A program made the translations under genes and the position numbers. A model generated the notes under the pieces. It saw only the letters and a program-made list of their open reading frames with translations. It searched no databases and was not told where the DNA came from. A stretch of 5,904 nucleotides of DNA from JBDSEG01 sp039920165 (GTDB taxonomy: Bacteria > Pseudomonadota > Gammaproteobacteria > Burkholderiales > Burkholderiaceae_C). Within the stretch, counting starts at the first letter, position 1; each line of letters starts with the position of its first letter. Positions 1 to 4,568 of this stretch are shown here, one piece after another. The stretch spans positions 1-5,904 of the forward strand of contig JBDSEG010000408.1 of NCBI GenBank assembly GCA_039920165.1, given 5' to 3'.

Positions 1-1304
1 GCCTGGTAGGCCTCGTCCGAGGCATAGATCATCCGGGTCGGCTGACCGACGACCTGCGCCATCTCGCAGCCGAGGATGCGGCACAGCTGCCGGCTCACCA
101 GCTCGAAGCGCCCGTCGCGCGTGAGGGCGATCCCTACTTCGGCATGGTCGAGCACCGCTTGCAACTGCATCAGCAGGGCGCGCGTTTCGCGTTCGCGCTG
201 CTGGCGTTGCGCGACCACCCGCGCGAAAGCGAGCGCGAGCTCGCCGACCTCCCCGTGCTCGAGCGGCCAGTCGGGCGCCGCCGCCTCGCCATTGGCGAGC
301 AACGCGACCGCACGAGCACGCAGGCGGGAGATCGGGCGCGTCATGAACCAGGCCAGCACGCCGGCGACCGCGGCAGCCAGCAGGCCGACCGCACTCGCCG
401 CTTGCCACGCGGTGTCGCGCGCCATGGTCAACGGGGCGAGTGCGAGCGCCTGCGGCGTCGTCGCGATCACTGTCCAGTCGGACAGCGGAATACCTGCCAT
501 CGCCACCAGGTGACCGAGCGACAACTCGGCCCGGCCGCGCGTATCGATCGGACTGCCGCTGGCCAACCAGCCGCCGACGACGCCGGCCAGACCCGGCTCG
601 TCGGTACTGCGCGCCAGCAACAGCCCGGGCTGCGGATGCGCGAGGACCACGCCTTTGCGATCGACCACCATGATCCGGGTGTTGCCGATCGAGTCGTTCA
701 GGTTCGAGAACAGGCCCGTCGATTCGAGGGTGATCGAGCCGATCACCACACCCCGCACCGAGCCGTCGTGGGCGCGTACCGACACCGCCATCACGACGAT
801 CGGATGGTTGCCGATGCGCGAGCGCATCGGCGCCGAGACGACCGGCTGATCGGTGCGTATGGCATCCCGGAAATAGTCGCGATCGGCAACCTTGGGCAAT
901 TCCGGCCGCGCGATGCCGTGTTCGATCCGAACCAGGGCCTGGCCGTCGGCGCGGATCGCGGCGTAGGAATCGAACAGCGCGCCCAGTGCGGGCCTGTCAA
1001 GGAGGAATTGCGTCAAACCCGGGGTGTCGTCCCATAACGGCTCCGGCACCCGGCGCGCAACCGCCTTCAGCGACACCTGCAGCATCTCGAGCTTGCTCGC
1101 CAGCAGTTGCGACGTGCGCTCTGAATTTTCAGCCGCATTGGCGAGCAGCATGCGTTCCAGGTCGGCCTGCGTCGCATTAAGCACCAGCTTGGCGGTGCCG
1201 AGCGCCGACAGCACGCCGGCCACGACCGCGATCAGGACGATCTGGAATTTGAGGCTGTCGAACCAGCGCCTGAGGGCGTGCGACGTTCTGGCCGCGATCG
1301 TCAT
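1..1304 (-). CDS. Membrane sensor protein, dCache-HAMP-PAS, C-terminal output domain cut off by the window edge
   Basis: An inner-membrane signal-transduction protein; 434 complete codons are visible, open to the left edge. Read on the minus strand there is a basic N-terminus, a membrane segment at about residues 20-43, a periplasmic region at about 44-290, a second membrane segment at about 302-321, a HAMP-like linker at about 322-375 beginning MTRPISRLRARA, and the start of a PAS domain from about 380 (AVLDHAEVGIALTRDGRFE). The periplasmic part carries typical double-Cache sequence, for example DRDYFRDAIRTDQPVVSAP near 141-159 and VIGSITLES near 187-195, so it probably binds a small external ligand. 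The ATG is supported by AGGGAG eight bases upstream. By family knowledge this architecture usually ends in a GGDEF diguanylate cyclase, EAL or histidine kinase domain, or a chemoreceptor domain; none is visible, so the output is unknown. The gene diverges from the downstream hydrolase gene. Confidence 0.88.
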   Translation of the reverse strand, partial: MTIAARTSHALRRWFDSLKFQIVLIAVVAGVLSALGTAKLVLNATQADLERMLLANAAENSERTSQLLASKLEMLQVSLKAVARRVPEPLWDDTPGLTQFLLDRPALGALFDSYAAIRADGQALVRIEHGIARPELPKVADRDYFRDAIRTDQPVVSAPMRSRIGNHPIVVMAVSVRAHDGSVRGVVIGSITLESTGLFSNLNDSIGNTRIMVVDRKGVVLAHPQPGLLLARSTDEPGLAGVVGGWLASGSPIDTRGRAELSLGHLVAMAGIPLSDWTVIATTPQALALAPLTMARDTAWQAASAVGLLAAAVAGVLAWFMTRPISRLRARAVALLANGEAAAPDWPLEHGEVGELALAFARVVAQRQQRERETRALLMQLQAVLDHAEVGIALTRDGRFELVSRQLCRILGCEMAQVVGQPTRMIYASDEAYQ

Positions 1305-1312
1305 CTGCTCTG

Positions 1313-1318
1313 CTCCCT
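1313..1318 (-). promoter_or_regulatory. Ribosome binding site of the dCache sensor gene
   Basis: On the minus strand the sequence is AGGGAG, separated by eight bases from the ATG at 1304-1302. It supports that ATG as the start of the sensor, together with the basic N-terminus and membrane segment that immediately follow it. Confidence 0.6.
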
Positions 1319-1511
1319 GGCCACAACCGACGCCGATAACCGTGCCCATCGATACTGGCGCATGCCGGCGCGGGGCAACTCGACGAACAGCGGCGCCTTT
1401 GCGGCCCTGATCGACGGCGCTCGAAGTCGCATCGCTGCGGTGCATCCGAACCGCGCGCGCCGCCGTAGGGCAGTAAGTCGTGCCGGTGCCGCCGCCTGCG
1501 GCATGCCGACG

Positions 1512-1517
1512 AAAGGA
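1512..1517 (+). promoter_or_regulatory. Ribosome binding site that decides the GTG start of the hydrolase gene
   Basis: AAAGGA lies five bases before the GTG at 1523-1525. Two ATG codons at 1518 and 1521 sit between them, but they are in another frame and meet TGA at 1524-1526. GTG is therefore the only nearby start that opens the long reading frame, and it places a good lipoprotein signal at the N-terminus. Confidence 0.6.
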
Positions 1518-1522
1518 ATGAT

Positions 1523-2416
1523 GTGACCCGTTCGAGACGACTCGTGACCTTCGGCCTGCCGATCGCCGTGCTCGCTGCCATCGCCTTGCTCGCCGCCTGC
1601 GCGCCGATGGCGACGCTGAATGCGCTGGTGCCGGGCGACGGCCACCGGATCGTGGCCGGCGTAGCCTACGGCGAGCATCCGCGCCAGCGCCTGGACATCT
1701 ATACGCCGCAATCGGCTGCGCCGGCGGCCGGCTGGCCGATGGTGGTGTTCTTCTACGGCGGCTCGTGGAATACCGGCGAGCGCGCGGACTACAAATTTCT
1801 GGCCCAGGCACTGGCCGTGCGCGGCGTGCTGGTGCTGGTGGCCGACTACCGGCTCTATCCCGAAGTCCGCTACCCGGATTTCCTGCACGACAGCGCGCGC
1901 GCCCTCGCCTACGGCTTCGCGCAGGCTAGGCGCCTGCACGCCGACCCGAAGCGCATCTTCGTGATGGGCCACAGCGCCGGCGCCTACAACGCGGCGATGC
2001 TTGCCTTCGACCCGCGCTGGCTCGCCCCGACCGGGCATTCGCCGACCGAACTGGCCGGCTTCATCGGCCTGGCCGGCCCGTACGATTTCCTGCCGATGAC
2101 GAACCCGCAGACCCAGCCGGTCTTCTTCCACCCGAACTACCCGCCGGATACCCAGCCGCTCGAGCACGCGAGCCGGCAAGCGCCGCGCAGCTTCCTCGGC
2201 GCGCCCGAGAACGATCGGGTGGTCGATCCGCAGCGCAGCACGGTCGGCCTCGCCAACCGGCTGCGCGCGCTCGGCGTTCCGGTCGAGATGCATCTCTATC
2301 CGCGTGCGAGCCATGTCACGCTGGCGGGCGCATTCGCCGGCCCGCTGCGTTGGATCGCACCGGTGCTGCAGGAGGTGCTCGCATTCATCGAGGCAGACGT
2401 TCCGGCGCGGCCGTGA
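1523..2416 (+). CDS. Alpha/beta hydrolase (esterase-like), predicted lipoprotein
   Basis: A 297-residue serine hydrolase of the alpha/beta fold, related to the carboxylesterase/BD-FAE type. The N-terminus MTRSRR is followed by a hydrophobic stretch and a lipobox L23-A24-A25-C26, so the protein is probably lipid-anchored at Cys26 on the periplasmic side of a membrane. FFYGGSW (76-82) corresponds to the oxyanion-hole HGGxW motif of the family. The nucleophile elbow is GHSAG at 149-153 with Ser151. Asp231 in the PENDRVVDP stretch and His264 in RASHVTL are the likely acid and base, so the triad looks complete and the length is normal for the family. The substrate cannot be predicted; an ester is most likely. 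It starts with GTG, supported by AAAGGA five bases upstream. It is transcribed away from the sensor gene and its TGA lies one base from the stop of the HD-GYP gene on the other strand, so it seems to be a single-gene unit. Confidence 0.92.
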   Translation: MTRSRRLVTFGLPIAVLAAIALLAACAPMATLNALVPGDGHRIVAGVAYGEHPRQRLDIYTPQSAAPAAGWPMVVFFYGGSWNTGERADYKFLAQALAVRGVLVLVADYRLYPEVRYPDFLHDSARALAYGFAQARRLHADPKRIFVMGHSAGAYNAAMLAFDPRWLAPTGHSPTELAGFIGLAGPYDFLPMTNPQTQPVFFHPNYPPDTQPLEHASRQAPRSFLGAPENDRVVDPQRSTVGLANRLRALGVPVEMHLYPRASHVTLAGAFAGPLRWIAPVLQEVLAFIEADVPARP

Positions 2417-2417
2417 T

Positions 2418-3842
2418 TCACTTGCCGGCCTCGTCGGCCACCACCTGGCGCAGCGCATCGAAGCACAGCGGGTCGAGCGCCGTCCCGACGGTTTGCGCCA
2501 TGATCGCCAGCGTCTTGTCGATTGGCACGGCATCGCGGTAGGGGCGCTGCGCCGAGATGGCGTCGAAGATGTCGGCAGTCGTGATGATGCGGGTCTCGAG
2601 CGAGATCGCATTGCCGCTGATGCGGTTCGGATAGCCGCCGCCGTCCAGCCGCTCGTGGTGTGCCGCCGCCACCTGCGCGAGCTCGGCGAAGGCGTCGATC
2701 CGGCCGAGGATGTCCTGGGTATAGCGCGCGTGCAGGCGCACCGCATCCCACTCGTCGGCATCGAGCTTGCCGGGCTTGTCGAGCACCGCGTTGCTGACGC
2801 CGAGCTTTCCCACGTCGTGCAGCAGGGCCGCCCGGCGCAGCCAGCGCCGGCGGGCGTCCGACATGCCGAGGCGGCGCGCGACCTGGTCGGCGTAGTGCGC
2901 GACGCGCTCGCTGTGGCCGCTGGTGAAGGGGCTCTTCGCATCGACCACCTGGCCGAAGGCGGCGGCGATATCGTCGAGATAGTCGTCGTCGAGCTGGATC
3001 CGGAACTGGCGCGGTTCGAGTGCGTGCAGTTCGCGGTCGAGGCTGGGCGCATCGAGCACACTCCAGAAACCCGGACGCTGCGCGACGCGTTCGAGGGCCG
3101 CGACGAGTTCCGGGTCGAACCAGCCGCCGCTGCGCGCGCGCGCCTCGGCCAGCGCCGCGACGGGGCCGTCGGCGGTGCGAAAGACATCCACCACCTGCGC
3201 CAGCAGCGCGATCCGCGCATACAGCGGAATCGCCGTGCCCGCCAGGCCCGCGGGCTTGCCGTGGCCGTTCCAGTGCTCGTCCAGGCTGTGGACGCCGCGC
3301 GAGACTGCTTCCGGAAAGCGCAGCTGGCGCGCGATATCGGCGCCGCGCTGGCAGCGGGTCTGCGTCAGCTCGCGCGCGATCTGGGGTCCGTTGCGAACGA
3401 TGTTCAGCACCGCGCCGAGCCGCTGCGCCATGCCGGCGCCAAGCCCCGTGTGCCGCAGCACGAAGGCGAGCACCTGAGGCGTGCTGTCGCCGACCCGCTT
3501 GAAATCGCGCTTGAACGCGAGATCGTCGGTCAGGTACAGCTCGCAGATGCGCGCCGCATTGCTGCTGCAACCCAGGTCTTTTAACAGCAGCGTGTAGTAC
3601 AGCTCCCACTGCTCGCGCGGCCCGAGCCCCAGCTCGCGGCCGATATGCATGCCGATCCAGCCGCAGCGCACGCAGTGCCCCTTCGGCTGGCCTTCGGTCA
3701 GGTCCAGCGCATGGCTCAGTGCGCCGATCAGTTCGGAGAGCAGCAGGCCGTTCGATCCGGCCGCGGCGGCGGCGGCGGCACCGTCCAGCGCGGCCAGCGT
3801 CGAGGCGGAAAAGGCGGAGTCGCCGAATTCGAGTCGGTTCAT
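2418..3842 (-). CDS. Tandem HD-GYP protein, probable cyclic-di-GMP phosphodiesterase with a degenerate N-terminal half
   Basis: A 474-residue soluble protein with no signal peptide or membrane segment. The C-terminal half (about 295-474) is a canonical HD-GYP domain: His310 in SGHSERVAHYA, H342-D343 in LLHDVGKLGVSN, Lys346, His371, H395-H396, the GYP signature in ERLDGGGYP (397-405) and Asp424 in TTADIFDAI. By family knowledge such domains hydrolyse cyclic di-GMP at a two- or three-metal centre. The N-terminal half (about 30-225) looks like a second, decayed copy: LLKDLG (86-91) stands where LLHDVG should be, and EHWNGHGKP (189-197) replaces the HERLDGGGYP region, so it is probably non-catalytic and serves regulation or dimerisation. 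I chose the ATG at 3842-3840; the frame stays open upstream to an ATG at 4076, but that extension is low-complexity and lies antisense to the next gene's signal peptide. No strong Shine-Dalgarno is seen, so the start is less certain than the domains. Confidence 0.9.
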   Translation of the reverse strand: MNRLEFGDSAFSASTLAALDGAAAAAAAGSNGLLLSELIGALSHALDLTEGQPKGHCVRCGWIGMHIGRELGLGPREQWELYYTLLLKDLGCSSNAARICELYLTDDLAFKRDFKRVGDSTPQVLAFVLRHTGLGAGMAQRLGAVLNIVRNGPQIARELTQTRCQRGADIARQLRFPEAVSRGVHSLDEHWNGHGKPAGLAGTAIPLYARIALLAQVVDVFRTADGPVAALAEARARSGGWFDPELVAALERVAQRPGFWSVLDAPSLDRELHALEPRQFRIQLDDDYLDDIAAAFGQVVDAKSPFTSGHSERVAHYADQVARRLGMSDARRRWLRRAALLHDVGKLGVSNAVLDKPGKLDADEWDAVRLHARYTQDILGRIDAFAELAQVAAAHHERLDGGGYPNRISGNAISLETRIITTADIFDAISAQRPYRDAVPIDKTLAIMAQTVGTALDPLCFDALRQVVADEAGK

Positions 3843-3972
3843 GCGCAGGCTTTCGGCGCGGCGGGCGGCAACTTGAGTTGCATCCAGATTCGGCTCCAAG
3901 CCGTATCGTGTGGTGACGCCGCGAATTGGCGATACCCTCGTTTGCCGAGGACAGGCTGACCGATCCGACAAG
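3843..3972. other. Divergent intergenic spacer between the HD-GYP gene and the His-rich protein gene
   Basis: About 130 bases from which both neighbours would be transcribed outward. It holds the inverted repeat at 3868-3881 and a short hairpin at 3936-3950 (CCTCG, five-base loop, CGAGG). I find no strong sigma-70 promoter and no recognisable Zur, Fur or MerR-type box. Confidence 0.5.
3868..3881. repeat. 14-base inverted repeat, possible operator
   Basis: GCAACT and AGTTGC are perfect inverted arms separated by TG. The element lies in the divergent spacer, 26 bases before the HD-GYP start and 92 bases before the His-rich gene start. Its symmetry and place suit a dimeric regulator, but I do not recognise it as the site of any named family, and a repeat this short can occur by chance. 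Confidence 0.3.
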
Positions 3973-4410
3973 ATGCTGTTGCTTCCCCTTCGATGGCTGA
4001 TCTGGCTGCTCGCACTTAGCGTTCCGGCGCAGGCCAGCGCGGGCGCCTGGATGCGCGCCCATGCGCCGGCGCACATTCACGTTGGCGCGGTCGGGGATCT
4101 CCACGGCCGGTCTGATGTCCAGGTGAAGCAGCAAGGCCGCGGCCACGCCCACGGGCACGCCGGATCGCGCATCGCGCCGCATGAGCACGAGCTGGCCGAG
4201 GCCGGCGTGCTGTACGTGAACGAAGCCCGCGACGGCGACCGCGGCGGCACGCCGCAGCCCGCAGACAAGGCCTCGGCGCTGGAGAGTCCCGCGCTGCTGC
4301 CAGCGTCCTTCATCGAGTGCTGCGACCGCTTTTGCACGCACGCGCGCGCGCCGGCATCGCCGGCCTACGCATCGGTGCCCGCGCAGCCCTTGTACCGCCC
4401 GCCCCGCTAG
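3973..4410 (+). CDS. Small exported His/Cys-rich protein, possible metal-binding partner of the TonB receptor
   Basis: I do not recognise a named family for this 145-residue protein. It has a clear signal peptide: LPLRW, then the hydrophobic LIWLLALSVPA, and a probable cleavage site after AQASA near residue 23. The mature part of about 120 residues is rich in histidine: H30, H34, H36, H44, then GHAHGH at 57-62, and H70 and H72 in PHEHE. A Cys cluster ECCDRFCTH follows at 115-123 (C116, C117, C121, H123). Export plus His and Cys clusters suggests periplasmic metal binding, and the layout loosely recalls small CzcI-type proteins, though I cannot claim homology. The ATG at 3973 is preferred because it starts directly at the signal peptide; an in-frame GTG at 3910 would add 21 unconvincing residues. 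No strong ribosome binding site is seen. The TonB receptor gene follows 158 bases downstream in the same direction, so a shared role is likely. Confidence 0.75.
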   Translation: MLLLPLRWLIWLLALSVPAQASAGAWMRAHAPAHIHVGAVGDLHGRSDVQVKQQGRGHAHGHAGSRIAPHEHELAEAGVLYVNEARDGDRGGTPQPADKASALESPALLPASFIECCDRFCTHARAPASPAYASVPAQPLYRPPR

Positions 4411-4416
4411 CGGGGC
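4401..4416. repeat. Perfect 16-base palindrome spanning the stop codon of the His-rich gene
   Basis: GCCCCGCTAGCGGGGC reads the same on both strands and contains the TAG stop at 4408-4410. As RNA it could form a GC-rich stem with a tiny loop. No T-tract follows on either strand, so it is not a standard Rho-independent terminator. It could stabilise the 3' end of an upstream transcript or be a protein site. Confidence 0.4.
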
Positions 4417-4568
4417 ATCCCGGCCCGACCTCGGCCGCTCGGGTCGTTTGACGCGAACGGCCCGCGTGCCGTCCACCCCCCCAAGGTTCCGGTGACGCTT
4501 CGCGTCGCCGGTAGACGACTGTGCGCCCGCCACTTGCGCCGAAGCGCGTGGTGGGCCAAGGAGAATTC
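4411..4568 (+). promoter_or_regulatory. Hairpin-rich leader of the TonB receptor gene, candidate structured 5' UTR
   Basis: The 158 bases between the His-rich gene and the receptor contain no gene but can form three successive stem-loops. The first is 4440-4464: nine pairs, one of them G-U, with a seven-base loop. The second is 4489-4511: nine pairs, one of them G-U, with loop CTTCG. The third is 4526-4555: twelve pairs, one of them G-U, with a two-base TT bulge and loop CGAA. The third ends two bases before the ribosome binding site. A run of seven C at 4476-4482, within CCACCCCCCC, could instead pair with the GGTGG at 4550-4554. GC-rich DNA forms hairpins readily, so a regulatory function is inferred, not shown. 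No known riboswitch consensus is met. Confidence 0.35.
4558..4563 (+). promoter_or_regulatory. Ribosome binding site of the TonB receptor gene
   Basis: AAGGAG is followed by the five-base spacer AATTC and the ATG at 4569. This is the strongest Shine-Dalgarno sequence in the window and fixes the receptor start, despite the long Arg-rich stretch before its signal core. Confidence 0.8.

Larger units (their letters stand above)
1305..1522. other. Divergent intergenic spacer between the sensor and hydrolase genes
   Basis: These 218 bases separate two genes that point away from each other, so both promoters are expected here. I see no convincing sigma-70 pair on either strand, no clear operator and no short gene that stands on its own. 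The only signals I support are the two ribosome binding sites at its edges. Confidence 0.6.

Noticed and set aside
144..1037. Plus-strand open frame of 297 codons opposite the sensor gene
   Set aside because: Arg/Asp/His-rich antisense shadow without motifs; the minus strand encodes a coherent dCache-HAMP-PAS protein here.
1349..1378. Possible minus-strand sigma-70 promoter before the sensor (TTGCCC, 18 bases, TATCGA)
   Set aside because: Only four of six and three of six consensus matches with a suboptimal spacer; not distinguishable from chance without a mapped transcription start.
1301..3220. Minus-strand open frame of 639 codons opposite the hydrolase and overlapping the HD-GYP gene
   Set aside because: Antisense shadow of the hydrolase and an alternative frame of the HD-GYP gene; its composition is Arg/Ser/Ala-rich and it has no domain signal.
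2304..3584. Plus-strand open frame of 426 codons overlapping the hydrolase end and opposite the HD-GYP gene
   Set aside because: Its sequence is typical of antisense frames in GC-rich genes and shows no domain; both strands are already explained by the hydrolase and HD-GYP genes.
3843..4076. N-terminal extension of the HD-GYP protein to an upstream ATG at 4076
   Set aside because: The 78 added residues have no domain features and would overlap the signal-peptide coding region of the divergent His-rich gene. The shorter form starts just before recognisable sequence.
4401..4464. Rho-independent terminator after the His-rich gene
   Set aside because: Both GC-rich stems here lack a following run of T on either strand, so they do not qualify as intrinsic terminators.
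2296..4533. Very long minus-strand open frame (745 codons) across the HD-GYP and His-rich genes
   Set aside because: It is Arg/Ala/Gly-rich low-complexity sequence without recognisable motifs, and it is out of frame with the HD-GYP gene, whose motifs are unmistakable. It is a by-product of high GC.
4481..4540. Passing resemblance to a cobalamin riboswitch (CCGGTG, ACTGTG and GCCACTTG in order)
   Set aside because: The conserved core and B12 box are not complete, the span is far too short, and the stems do not match the family fold. Similar words are common in GC-rich DNA. A cmscan against the Rfam cobalamin family would settle it.
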